Of a stretch of DNA of 64,000 bases, positions 34,908 through 47,705 are shown piece after piece. Source of the stretch: Smittia aterrima (taxonomy: Eukaryota; Arthropoda; Insecta; Diptera; Chironomidae); assembly GCA_033063855.1 (NCBI GenBank), contig CP093830.1, positions 16,616,854-16,680,853 on the forward strand. The letters run 5' to 3'. The notes under the pieces were generated by a model. That model worked only from the letters and a program-made list of their open reading frames with translations. It ran no database searches and was not told the origin of the DNA. Positions within the stretch are counted from its first letter, which is position 1; the number at the start of each line of letters is the position of its first letter. Made by a program: the position numbers and the translations under genes.

Positions 34908-37900
34908 TTTCCGCAAAAGCAAAAGAAACTTTTTTTATGAAACTCAATTATTTTTTTTATCAAATATCAAAACTTGAGATAACGAATGAGAATGCGAAGT
35001 ATTTATAGTAGGAAATATCTTTGAGTGTAGCTTCTTAAATATTTTCTAAGTAGGTTGACAGTTATTATAACAATCAAGCGAAATGAATTCTAATCTCTTT
35101 GTTAACGAATTCATTTAAATTTCTCTAATCAGCTTGCTAACTATTATTATTAATTATTTATGTCTCACTAACATGCAAACAACGAAAGATTATTTCCAAA
35201 GCTTTGCTGACAATTCATTTGTTGTGCTCTAGAAAATGTGATTTAATGAAAATCTATAAATAAAAATAAAGCTGTAAAAAGAAGGGTCTACGACGGCACA
35301 ATGACGTCATCGTTTTGACTGTCAATGTAGAGCCTCCAATTGTTTCCCCTCTGCCTTCGATATCTCCGACACGAGACCTGCGCAGATTTGTTTTCAAAAG
35401 CTGATTTCGGTAACGAAAGTCCTCGAAAAGCTGTTTGTAAAAACAATATTTAAATTCATGTTGAGTCGCGTGAAGAGATAATCGATTTAAATCTGTGCTG
35501 GGTTTTAATTAAAATTTGTTCTTTCGAAAGTTATTGAACTGAAGTCGCTGGAAATTCGTTTTGCTTTTGTTTGGGCGAAAACTTGTCCTGTCAGACGATA
35601 AAAAAAGAAGACTTTGATTCCTCTAGCGAAGAAGAAAAAATCTCATGCTTCACCATTTCGAAATTTCCTTTCTTTCGAACATTCAGCAATTGAGAGAGCG
35701 CCGTGAAAAGTTTACCGCAGTGCGCGAGTGTATGTGTCCGACAGTAAAAGTTTTTCCTTAAGGGAATTTTCTATTTTCGACAGTTAAGAGGAGGAATTCT
35801 TTTGCTCTTGTCGTGTGGTCGAACCACTGCGTCTCGGTGATTAACAATAAGAGGAATACAAATTTTTAAAAGTGAGTTAATTAGTGAGCCAAGCAGGAGA
35901 GTGTCAGATGCAATAAAAAAGGTTCAAAAAGCTCCAACAAAAGAATTTTTAGAGTGAGTGGTGTGCATGCAGAAAAACTTTCAGCACAGATCAGAGGTGA
36001 AAGAAGGAGACTTCATTGCAGATATTATAATTCAAATGTGAGAGAGAAGGAAACTGAATTTTAAATTTTACAAAAAAGAAAAACTTTCAAAAATAAATTT
36101 CGACGAAAAGTGCATTTCGTGTGCAATGGAATAAAAAAAACGCCAAAATAAAATCAGATTTTTAGTGAAAATTGTTCGTGTTTCTATCGCAAAAAGAGAG
36201 AAAATAAATTCAAATCATCAGAGTGAGTATTCCGATAGCGCTTGCGAACCTTCACATATCGATTGTGCTTTTTCATTTGATTTCTCAATTTCGTGTGACA
36301 GCTGAAGCTAATGCTGCGAACAATAAACATAAATAATAAACTTTCTCAGTTTTCCCAGCTGAAAATCGAACTCAGACGCGCAATGAAAAAGAAATTGAAA
36401 ATATCTTCTTTTAAATTTTATATCAAACATGGCCGCCATGGCGGACAATATAATTTTATATACTTTTATACGTTTCTTTTTGTGTGTCGGGGGGGATAAG
36501 CGAGAAAATAGCTTTTGGTATCCGGAAAATGCGATGAGAATTGCTGAGTGTTTTCGGGGGCTTTTCATTTTTAATAGCAACTTTCCTTTTTTATTTCGGC
36601 ATTATTTCATGTGAAGGGAAACAAACGAGAGAGAGAAGAAGGAATTTCGCCAGAGGACGACGACGACAAGAAAGAAAGAAAGAAAAAAGCTTTACCGAAA
36701 CACTTTGTATTCGTTTTATTGATTTTATTATTAAAATAAATAGTACATTTCGATAGATAGCGAACGGAACTTTATTTGGTTTCATTATCTTCAATAATTC
36801 AATTTTATTTTAATGATGATTTGATTGTTTCAAGAAACATTTAAAGTCTCATTCACTCACTACCGAAATTTAAATTTTTAAAATCAATAAAAAGCTCTAA
36901 AAATGTATCAACACGATTTACTACTTTTGATTGTGGAATGAGGATGATGCAATGCAGATAATAAACTGAACCTCGCACATATGTTTTAAAAATAGTTTCT
37001 ACTTTTATATAACAGAGAGAGAGAGCTTATGTTGTTCTTATCTCTAAACCTAATTTATTAAAACATCGATTGTCGCTTAAACAAGCGGTTGTGTGTGCAC
37101 CCCCAACTTTGACCTCAATACTACTGAGTGGTCATGCTAGGAAAGCTTGAAGAAAGCGCATTTATTCAAATTTAAATAAATTCCTTTTTCCTTCTACAAA
37201 CTCTGACCTTTTAATGAATCATAAAACTTGGAAATGTTTAAAAGACGCAGTTAACTGATTTAATCTCTTGCTTTCTCCAAAGACATTTGCTTTCTCCCCG
37301 CAATTTCATTTTGCTAACATTGACTAAACTTTAAGGAATTTAATTAAAATTATTCTTCGTTTTCTAACCTGTGTAATGAAGGATGAAGCTCAAGGTCATG
37401 CTGTGTGGCCTTCGCAGTGAAACGAGAAAGTTTTGTTACTTCAAAGTTTCGAGTTTCTTTCGATGACAGTTTTTGTTTCGCTCTTGATTATTGAGACTTG
37501 GCAATTTATTGTCTTTGTGCTTTTAATTAGTGAATCGATTTGTTTCCTTCAAGCTTCTCTCTTAACTAGAACTCAATGCCTGTTCAGTATTTCATGAGCG
37601 AGATTACATTTCGGCCCAAACACTAAATTTCCTTTAGCCATGCCCTAGAATGGAATATGTAGCAATTTATTTTCATTTAGATTTATTAAAGTAATTTTGT
37701 TCATCTGCCAAATTCAAGAAAGCTCCTTCACTCTTCTGATCATTGCGAGGGAGAGAGAGAGAGAGGTCGTAAGCTTCTCTTCCTGTTATGACGAGTAGGT
37801 CAACGAAAGAGCTTTTGAAAGTGCTTCAACAAAGAAAGCTCATCAAGCTTTTGAGAAAAATAAAGAAAAGACGGTCGACAGGAAGAATATTTTCTTTGAT

Positions 37901-38614
37901 TAAAGTGAAACCACTAGAGACTATCTCACTTCTTTCCTCAACTTCATTTCATCCGATGCAAACAAAAACAAACTTTCCGTATTAAAAACATATGTCGAAG
38001 GCAACTCAACAACTTAATTAAGTCGAAGTAGCAAAAAGACAATATATGTTGAAGCAGTACGCTCTTCCATTCGCTTTATTCGGAAAACAAATTTGATATT
38101 ATCACGCACAAGTTGTTGAAGAGAATCAGTTTTTTTCTTCATTATCCTTTCCCTCGTCCACCTAAGAAGAAAAAAGGTTTTTCATTCACTTTTTTTTTGC
38201 TAAGAGAAACTGAAGTTTATCACACTGTACAGGGGACGCTGGGAAAAGTTGTCAATTGCGAACTGACCTCATTGAATTTGACATCGATTTTAATTAAATT
38301 TTCTCTCTCTTCCTCTTTCTTTTCAGAGAAACACAAAAAGTATTAACGCGAATCTTCCAGAAAGAGTTACCAGCATCTTCGAATGAAGCCTGAAAATTAA
38401 AGATTTCTTCGTCGTCATTGATATGAAGCTTAATATTATTTTCTATCATAATTGTTGACAATTAGTAAGTGTGTGACTTAATGTGGGTTTCCGGTCTCTC
38501 TTAAATCTTGAGAGTTTATTCAACCAGAAATAGTTAGAAAGATTTAGATTCAATCTTAGATTGATTCATTTACATTCTTTCTCTCTTCACCTCATTCACA
38601 GATTTCTCCAAAAC
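34908..38614. other. Promoter, 5' UTR and first intron region of ace-1
   Basis: No coding exon supported. A consensus donor (CAGA|gtgagt) at 36222/36223 may end a 5' UTR exon, and a pyrimidine-rich acceptor (attcacag) at 38599-38601 lies just 13 bp before the ace-1 ATG, so at least one 5' UTR intron is likely. Microsatellite-like GA tracts occur near 37013 and 37750. A 12-bp perfect palindrome CCGCCATGGCGG sits at 36433-36444. Confidence 0.5.
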
Positions 38615-41600
38615 ATGGAGATTTTCAAAAAGGGTTTTGCATTCAGAGCCTTTTTTAAGCGTCCAAAGAGACATGGCGGTCATCTAGTATTATGTTATAT
38701 AGGTTTATATACAATTTTACAATTACAACTAGTCTATGCACGGCATCATGATTTAGGAAAGCTCATAGGCAGTAATAACTTCAACAATAACTTCAATGAA
38801 AACGAATTAAATAATTTGCAATCCGAAACGCATCAACAAAGCGTCAACGCTCAAGTAATTCATACTCAACAAGACGAGCAATCTGTTCTTAAACAGCAAC
38901 CGATTCTCGACCAGAAAATAACACAGCAATCGCCATCGGAAATCGATGGACCAAATGGAGCAGTATTGTCGAAAGATGATGGCAAGTACTTTGTAAACTG
39001 AACTCTTTCCACCATCATAGACCCTTCTGTTTCAATTTATTTTTATTTCAAAGCACCCCCATTTTCATTTTGAATGTTTCGTGTGAACTTTTTTCCGTAC
39101 TTAACCACAAGGATGAGCAATTCATTTTTATTTAAGCTTAAATCACATTTTCTCGCAAAATTTTCGAGATGTGAATGTCAAATATTTTTTTGTTTGATGT
39201 AAATTTATTTTAAAAAATGAACTAGAATTTTTTAAACTTATTAAGTTTTTGGCAATATGCCGGGCACTAGCTCAGTGTATCGTCCAAAAAAAATATTGGG
39301 ACTAGTGCCAGTACTTTGCTCTTAGTTTTGAGATTTTCTGGCAAACTCTGCTCGAATGTTTCATTTCCAGAAGCAATTTGGCTAAAATATAAAAACAATC
39401 GTTTTATTTTAAAATATTTAGATTCAAATATTTTTTATGATTACAAAAAGCTCTTGATTTAAATTTTTGATGTTTTTTCTTTTTAGCAAAGCACAAATCT
39501 TATGCAAAACGAAAAAATTTATTTACAAATGCAAATTTATTTTATTTCGAAATTTTTTGCACTAGATCAAACTCTATTAATCGCAGCACCGGAATGAATT
39601 ACACAATAGGAAGTGTTGATAATTGAGAATCAAGCTCATTCACTTCAACAAACTTTTCACTTTCTGAAAACATTTTTCCTTGAGAGCACTGCAAACAGAA
39701 AACTGTGTAAACGTGAAATGTGTAGAGAGAGAAACGAAATATCATTCAAACAACAAATCCTTGCACTAATATCTTGTAATTTTAAAATATTTTGAAACGC
39801 ACGCAGTATTTATTGATTTTCGGAATTCGCACCAAGCAAGACGCTTCAGTGTGTAGCAGCAAAACTTTCGTTCGATTCAAAGTAAGAGACAGACACGAGC
39901 GCACCTTTTTTCCACGTTAGAAAGCACGAACACTGCAAATTGAATTGATAAAGAATAAAATATCAAAATATCTACGGAAGGGATGTGTAGAGCGCCCCCG
40001 AGGAAGGTTTCCGATTCGTCTTTTTACTGTATCCGCAGTTTTGATATTTTGAGCACGAAATTTCGAAATCAAATGGTTGAATTTGTAAATTAATTTTAAA
40101 TTTTTCCCTCTCTTCCTTCTTGTTTCTTTCTTTGATTTTTGTTGGTTTTTCTCAATTTTCTGGTTTATGATTTTCTCTGTTACGCGAGGGAACTTTTTGA
40201 TTCTTTTGGTTGGTTCCCTTCGAACTTTTTTTTTGTGTTTTCGTCTCTTTTGTTTTCTTCTCGTTAACTTTTACAGATACATTTTTTACATTGGACGTTT
40301 ATTTAGGTCACGGTGATGCGGTGCGTGTAGTAGATCCTGAGTTGGGTAAACTGGAACGGGAGAACTTAGGACAAGAGTTACCACCTCACGGTATTAGCTT
40401 GAATACTCCAATCTTAGGCACAACATCAACTTCGACACGACGTCATACACGTCGTGAATCGAATCCCGGTAAGCTTAAAACAGATAAAGAATTTTAAAGT
40501 AGGATCTTCTCTATTTAAATTCCTAAACTTGTTTTTACGGAAGTCGAAAAAGAAATCTTTTAAATTATTGATGTCTCGTCGTTTCTAACGTTTTTTTCAC
40601 TATTCATTCGCTTCATTGCAGATGCCGAAGAGAATGATCCTTTGATTGTGACTACGGATAAAGGAAAAGTACGAGGTCTGACCTTGAACTCTCCGTCTGG
40701 CAGGAAAGTCGATGCCTGGCTTGGAATTCCTTATGCACAGCCACCGATTGGAGCTTTAAGATTCAGACATCCGCGGCCAGTCGATAAGTGGCAGGGCATA
40801 TATAATGCAACTAAACCACCAAATTCATGTGTTCAAATCGTTGATACAGTATTTGGAGACTTCCCTGGAGCCACTATGTGGAATCCAAATACGGAGCTCA
40901 CAGAAGATTGTCTCTACGTCAATGTCGTTGTTCCTCGTCCACGTCCTAAAAACGCTGTTGTCATGCTCTGGATCTTCGGCGGTGGATTCTATTCCGGAAC
41001 ATCAACGCTCGATGTATACGATCATCGAACCCTCGCAGCTGAAGAGAACGTTATCATCGTCTCGATGCAGTACCGTGTTGCAAGTTTAGGATTTTTGTAT
41101 CTCGGAACTCCTGATGCTCCAGGAAATTCTGGTCTATTTGATCAAAATCTTGCATTAGTGTGGGTCAGAGAGAATATTCATCGATTTGGTGGCGATCCCA
41201 ACAAAATTTGCTTGTTTGGTGAAAGTGCTGGTAAGAAAATAAATGAAAACATTTGAGAAAAATCGATTTTAAAACATTGTTATTTCAGGTGCTGTCTCTG
41301 TGTCAATGCATTTGCTCTCGCCATTATCTCGGGACCTCTTCCAACGTGCAATCCTTGAAAGTGGTTCACCAACAGCTCCTTGGGGCCTGATAACAAGAGA
41401 TGAAGCGATACTTCGAGCTCTGCGCTTAGCCGAAGCTGTTGACTGCCCACACGACCGCAAGAAACTCTCAGAGACCGTAGATTGTTTACGTGAGAAAGAT
41501 GCAAAAGTTTTGGTTGAAAACGAATGGGGAACATTGGGAATTTGTGAGTTCCCCTTTGTGCCCGTCGTCGACGGAGCATTTTTGGATGAGACACCACAAC

Positions 41601-42742
41601 GATCGCTTGCATCTGGTCGCTTCAAGAAGACAGATATATTAACTGGAAGTAATAGCGAGGAAGGCTACTATTTCATAATTTATTATCTAACCGAATTGCT
41701 GAGAAAGGAGGAAGGAATAACTGTCACCAGAGAAGAATTTTTGCAAGCTGTACGTGAATTAAATCCTTATGTGAATGGGGCCGCTCGACAAGCAATCATT
41801 TTCGAGTATACCGATTGGAATGAACCGGATAATCCTCACAGCAACCGTGAGGCCCTTGACAAAATGGTGGGCGACTATCACTTCACATGCAATGTTAATG
41901 AGTTTGCTCAACGCTACGCCGAAGAAGGCAATAACGTGTACATGTATCTGTACACTCATCGTAGCAAAAGCAACCCGTGGCCTAGATGGACTGGAGTCAT
42001 GCACGGCGACGAAATTAGCTACGTTTTTGGGGAGCCATTGAACCCTCGACTCGATTTTCTCGAAGAAGAAAAACAATTCAGCAGACGCATAATGCGGTAT
42101 TGGGCGAACTTTGCCAGAACAGGGTAAGTCCCAAAGAAGAGAAAACTTTTAAACATAAATTGAATAGAAGAGCACTCCTTTTGTGAGAATAATATGAAGA
42201 AAAGTTTAACAAACTAAACTTCCTATTTAAAGCATATTCATTACATAGGCAAAAAAGTTGAGAGACAGAGTAGTTTGAGAACGAATTTTAGGAAACGGCT
42301 TTTTCTTCGGAATTTCAAAAACTGAATGAAAATCCCTAAAAATTGATTTCTAGTTTTTTCATTCGAACCTTTTTCAATTTTTTTTTCATCTGAATAGAAA
42401 TCCTAATCCCGGCTTAATCGATGAATTGCCAGAATGGCCTCTGCACACTGCACAAGGCAGACAATACATAGAATTAGGAATGAACACATCCTTCATTGGA
42501 CGTGGTCCTCGCTTGAGACAATGTGCATTTTGGAAGAAATATTTGCCACAGCTTATGGCTGCGACTTGTAAGTATCCATAAATCTTAGTTTATTAAATTT
42601 GTTATCGAGATCGAACCTTCCAGCCAATCTTCAACCTGCTACTGAACATCCTACGACTCCCTGCACAAGTAGCGTAGCTTTTTACGGACCACAACTACTA
42701 GTAATCATCACAATGAAGCTGTTCGTTAATGTAATGGGCTAA
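38615..42742 (+). CDS. ace-1: Acetylcholinesterase 1 (mosquito-type AChE1)
   Basis: Hydrolyses acetylcholine at synapses and is the target of organophosphates and carbamates. Six coding exons: 38615-38981, 40277-40468, 40622-41230, 41289-42123, 42398-42567 and 42624-42742, 763 residues. The N-terminus (GLYTIL...ARHHDLG) and the FFT...GHGDAVRVVD segment match mosquito AChE1, with a longer Asn/Gln-rich insert. Catalytic triad: Ser388 (FGESAG), Glu514 (SEEGYYF) and His628 (MHGDE); the 126 and 240 residue spacings equal those of Anopheles AChE1. The oxyanion-hole Gly equivalent to Torpedo 119 is Gly308 (GGGFYSG), so the susceptible residue is present. The insect-specific Cys in LGICEFPF is kept. 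The hydrophobic C-terminus (LLVIITMKLFVNVMG) fits a GPI-anchor signal. Intron 1 uses a GC donor. Confidence 0.97.
38982..40276 (+). other. ace-1 intron 1 with a GC donor
   Basis: A 1.3 kb intron. The only phase-compatible donor I find is ATG|gcaagtac at 38982, joining to cttttacag at 40276 so that GAT-G|AT continues as Asp-Thr-Phe-Phe. No nested gene supported; the open frame at 39613-39795 is featureless. Confidence 0.7.
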
Positions 42743-45700
42743 AGTGTATTTTAAAATCTTCACTCGATGAAAGCTATCACTAAATTACTAATTATCTAAT
42801 TAGGCTTAATTAAAAACAAAAGAAAAACTGAAAATTACTGAAACTAATGATCGGTAAAGCCAATTTAAAAGATGAACACAACTCAAATAAGATGCTAAAA
42901 TATAAAAAAAAGTCATGTGTCGACAGAAGAAAAATGATTGAAAGATATCACAGAAGCTTGTTCTTTTTCAATTATTATTAAATGCGACATGTTTCAATGA
43001 CAATATACACGAATATTGGCTAATTCCACGAAGCCTGACTAAGCTCTAATCTTAATTTCAAGCTTTGAAGAAAAAAAAACTTTTATTAGGTAAAAAAAAG
43101 AAAATAAAGTAAATTATGGCTGGCGACTCCCTCATGGCTCAGAGCTTTCAAAAACTTAGCGAAAAAAAAAATGAATTTCAAGCCAACTTTCTTCCAAAGC
43201 TTGTTTGCAATGCGACCTTTGGGTATTAATCAAAAAAAGTTCCATAACATCGTCAAGACACAAGTGATCTTTACTAAAACTTCGCGAAACTAACAAAGTG
43301 ATGGATAAGCTGGAAGCGAAATATATTTCACAGTGAAATTTTCCGATTCCTTCAAAATATGTTTGAGACAGACTTCACAGGTTCTCCTAATATTTTAACA
43401 ACTCACAAAGTAGTACAAAAAGTAAAATTTAAAAGAATTCGACGTTGAAGTTCATTTTCTGCTATTTCATTTAGATTTCTCTTAACTAATGGTAACAAAA
43501 AGAAAAAATGATTCAGAAACATATCATCTAAAAGACAAGAAAATATTTTATTTTGAGCTTTAATTTAACTATCAAACCACAAATTGAATGCTCACATCTA
43601 GTAAACCTTCTGCTCCTTTAAAAAAGCTTGAACTAGCATTAAATGTAATGATAATGATGATGAAATTTTCCTTCGACCATAATCTGGATTTAATTATGCA
43701 AAAGATCTTTAACTAGCTAATCAATATAAGAGATGAAAAAAAAATATTCTAAAATTCAGAAATATGAAGAGAGGTAATCCTAAATATCGTCGACTAAGAA
43801 GAAAAATCCGTGAATTCAAAAAAATAATCGAATTCGTTCAAGAACGTGACTAAAACTTCATGACCTACAACTTCAGTTTATTCCTCAAAATGAGAGTTCG
43901 TCGCTAGTTGATCCAAGCCTGGTTTTTAATAACAGTGCGGTATTCAAAGATTAATATTAAAGGAAACTGAGAAGGAAAAAAATTAGAATCTTTGCTGCCT
44001 TAAATATTTGAAATATAAAAAAGAAGAAGAGAAAAATAAGAATTAAAATAATTATTTGAAAATTGACTTCAACCAAATAGCTTTTAATATTTAAGGAAGA
44101 ATTATAATAAACAGCGATATGAGATCCTGCTCTTATCGGTCGACGTAAACTCTCAAATTCTTTAAACAAAAAAAAGATTTTTTATTTCTTTACAGAAAAA
44201 TTCTCAAAGAGTAATTGAAAAAAGTTTCATAGCGTAAGTCAAGAGAATGAAAGCTTTTTTATGGAATATGAAGTTTAATAAGAAAACTTATGACTTTTGA
44301 TAAATTTTCCTTTGCATTAAAAATAATAAAACAAAAAAGTTTGCGTACAAAAAAATAGAAGAAATTGTAGAATTTGTCGCGGTTTCCTCCGCCGATGTAG
44401 CGGCCGAAGAACAAAAAAATTCTAGTGATGAGGAAATTCCATTTTATGTTTCATGTAGTTTTAATTTTATTGCCAAAAGAAAGAAAAATATTTAATTCGG
44501 TATAAAACTATTCTCAAATGAAGTAAGTAGGACTGAGTTTGGCATTTGCTCCAAACTTATTCGAATAATTCAACTTCCTGCACAAGCTTGAAGCAATTTT
44601 CAATCTGGTCCTGGAATCTCTTGACGAGTTTTGTCCGTTAGATTAAATCTTAAAATAAATTCACGCTACATATCTTCAATTGGTGCAGACAGAGAGATAA
44701 TTACTATAATTATAAGTATATGTTCATTACACTTATAAAAGATGAAGCAAATTTGTAAATTTACCTTCCTTCAAGAGAAGTTTTTATAATTTAGGCCTAA
44801 ATGTGTCAGCATTTCTTGAGAATGTGGAGACAGGAAGCAACTCCATCTCATGCGCTGAGTGAGCTAAAAGAAAAAAGATTTTGCCAAAAATAAAAAAGCA
44901 CCGACAGATGAACAATATAATTTCTTAATTACGATGCTTCAAATCCTAGAGCGGAATGTAATTTGCGAAGAACAGATAAATGAATTTATTTGACAAATAG
45001 CTTTTCTTTTAAAGATAAATTTGCTTGCTTTGAGTATTGAAAAGGCAAACAACATCTAAGTCATTTATTCATAGCAGACAAAGAGAAATGAAAACAAATT
45101 AAAATGCATATCAAACTCTATCTTTAATCACGTCAAAGAAAAACGCAAATAAAAGATCTTAAGAAGATAAAACCAAAAAAAAAGTGGACAACTTTTATAT
45201 ATTTCAAAAATCATATGAAAACGAAAAAACTTAGAATTGTAAGAACGCGATGAAAGAAAAACTTAATATTTTAAGATAAAAGAAAAAAAATATTAAACGC
45301 TTCTTAGTAATTCTATTCTTCTAAGTTTATTTTCGCAAGAAAAAAGTGTAATGATGACTAGCTGGGTTTTAGAGTAAACTATCGTAGAGTAAATCAAGCT
45401 GTAAGAGTTTATTTTCAAAGTAGAATTTAAACTCCAAATCTTTTCTGATTATCGTTGAGAGACATCGTTAAGTTTGTTTCGATTATGTTTAGAACACCTT
45501 GTTGTGATAATTAAATCTTTAAAATTAAAAAGAAAATAGTTCTAATGGTTGCTGTTGGATTTATTTTTATGTGCGAATTCATATCTTTGCTAAGCCTAAA
45601 ACTAAAACAAAAAAATCTTCTCGTTGATGCAAGAATTTCTGGAATTTCTTCCAAGAAAAAGCAATCGAATTCTAGAAATTCGTGATCGATCGGTTGGTTG

Positions 45701-46297
45701 AATAAACTCAAAAAAAAACTATTTAATTAAGACATGACAACCCTAAATGAAAAGTAAACGGAGACTTTATTTAAGTATTTCCCCGGAATAACTTTCAAAC
45801 ATAAACTCTGAAAGTTTTCAAAATCTTGAATATGTATCTCTGAAAGAAAAGTTTGGTCAACTTTTAAAATTGTCTTCTCATTTTTATTAAAACAATCTCA
45901 AACAAACTACAGTCAAACACGACACAACACAACAAAATGTTTATTTTGAAAATGAATTACTTAAATCGTCAAAACAATTGTGAGTAAAAAAAGAAAAAGC
46001 TAATGGATATCTAACTAAATTATTAAAAGAAATAAAATTAGCTATGTCCAGGACAAAAGAAACCAAAATAAAAGTTATGAAGATTCCTTTGGATTAAATT
46101 TAAATAGAGAAGAAAAATGAACAATTGAATTATTTAAATGCTTTGTTAAATGTAAAAAATAATAAAGTAAATAAAATTTAAAATCCAATTTGAAGTTGTT
46201 TTTATTCAATTGATCTTACACTCAACTTTTTCACACTTTAAGAAATTTTATTATTTATAGTTAATGAGATTATAAAATATAAATACAACGCACGAGT
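42743..46297. other. ace-1 3' UTR and convergent spacer to MBD2/3
   Basis: About 3.5 kb, very rich in A and T, with many A-runs and several AATAAA-like signals (for example near 43103 and 46160). No coding region or RNA gene recognised. How much of it belongs to the ace-1 3' UTR cannot be decided by eye. Confidence 0.5.
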
Positions 46298-47475
46298 CTA
46301 ATTAGCAAGTGCTTCTTGGAGTTTCTTTCTTGCTAGCTGTACACGATCCTCTTGCTTACGAATATCTTCCTCAGAGATTGAGCACGCATATAAAAGTGGC
46401 TGCTCGGGGTTAACGAAGACTCCGGGATTTGTGTTCAGAGCTGTTTTGGACGAGGTTTGTCCTGTCACAGGATGCATGGAAGTATGAAGAGCTGTCGCCA
46501 CAGATTGGAATAGAGTTTGATCTTTGACGTGTGGTCCAACTGGCTTCAGTTGTTTAGGCAGATCGATCAATGTAAATTCTGTTCCTTCACTATCGCAAGC
46601 ATGGAAATTCTGTAAATAAATTCAATCTTTAATGAATTTTGTTTCAGAAGAAAACACAAATGTTCAAACCTCAAGACGTTTCTCCCAGAAAAGTTGCTTT
46701 GGTTTCTCTTGAGTTCCATGTTTCAATTCCGATTTAACTTTTCCTTCTTGAGTCTTTATAACTGTAACTGGCTGCTTAAAGATTGAAGCCGTTTGACGAA
46801 TTGGTGGCACCAATGAAGCATCAGAGCGAATGTTCCTAAAACGTGATGAAATATAAATATTTATTGACAAATGATTGAAAGAATAAATAAATAAATAAAC
46901 TGAACATGCTTTTGCGAAATAGGAAACTAAGAAGATATAAAAATCCGTTAACCAATTAACCAAAATCAAATTAAAAACATTAAAACCGAAATACAGAAAA
47001 CACTAAGCAAAAGTTTAATAGCGCAAGAATCATAACAAAACTAAAGATCCAGGCGAATGAAGAAAAATTTTGCAATCTGACGGATACCTAAAGTCAAACA
47101 ACTGAGATGGAGACGCGTTGCTATTCGACTGAGGAGTTCCTGGCGACATGGTTGCCGTGACACTTGAAGAAATGTTGAGTTTTTTAGGTAAATTCTGAGC
47201 GGACGAGAAGAGCTGGTTCGATGGATTCCTAACGCGAGTCGCTGATGAAGCATATTCCATTTGAGGATCGGGTCTACTCAAATGGGGACCTTGCGGACTT
47301 TTCATAGATACAGAGATGTTATTGGATGATTTAATGAATGCTAGTGCAAAGTGTTTGACGGAAAAGAACAAAAATCTTACTTATAATAAGCTGTGAAGTC
47401 CAAGTTTTTCGATTGGCTGAGTTTGCTTGAAATCGACGCATAGTCGTTTCTTTTCTTATCAATGTTAATGTTCAT
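46298..47475 (-). CDS. MBD-like: MBD2/3 (MBD-like) NuRD subunit with degenerate methyl-CpG domain
   Basis: MBD2/3 is a core subunit of the NuRD remodelling/deacetylase complex. Four exons on the minus strand: 47475-47381, 47297-47088, 46835-46670 and 46609-46298, 260 residues. The C-terminal half is clear: PPIRQTASIFKQPVTVIKTQ, then KHGTQEKPKQLFWEKRLE, then LPKQLKPVGPHVKDQTLFQS, VTGQTSSKTALNTNPGVFVN and the coiled-coil region ISEEDIRKQEDRVQLARKKLQEAL that pairs with GATAD2/p66. The MBD itself is barely recognisable: only DFTAYYNPQG echoes the YYYSPxGK strand, and the flanking helix is replaced by low-complexity Ser/Pro/Asn sequence before FDFRN. The exon 1-2 junction uses a weak acceptor (ctatgaaaag), so an alternative 5' end remains possible. 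It is head-to-head with kin17, 230 bp between ATGs. Confidence 0.88.
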
Positions 47476-47705
47476 TCTTGGTTTGATTATGATTACACTA
47501 TTTTAATCCACTTTGGAACAGGAATATTCATTAAATTCAAGAAAACTCTTGAAGAAAAAATTTGTTGATGAACTTAGTTTGTGCCCTGTGAAAAATCTCC
47601 AAGCGAGTTACCCACAGAAATCATTGCTGAATTCATTGTTTACGAAACGTTTTAAAACTAAAAGTTGATTTATCTCTTCTGGAAGTGTAATAAAATCATT
47701 AAATC
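47476..47705. promoter_or_regulatory. Bidirectional promoter MBD2/3 - kin17
   Basis: Only 230 bp separate the start codons of the divergent MBD2/3 and kin17 genes. No TATA box is obvious. Both are nuclear housekeeping genes, so a shared bidirectional promoter is likely. Confidence 0.6.

Noticed and set aside
36429..36614. ATG in good context followed by a 61-codon frame (MAAMADN...)
   Set aside because: Lies in the probable ace-1 5' region, composition is not protein-like, and the ATG comes from the GCCATGGC palindrome.
41269..41625. Antisense frames over ace-1
   Set aside because: Shadows of a strongly conserved sense exon.
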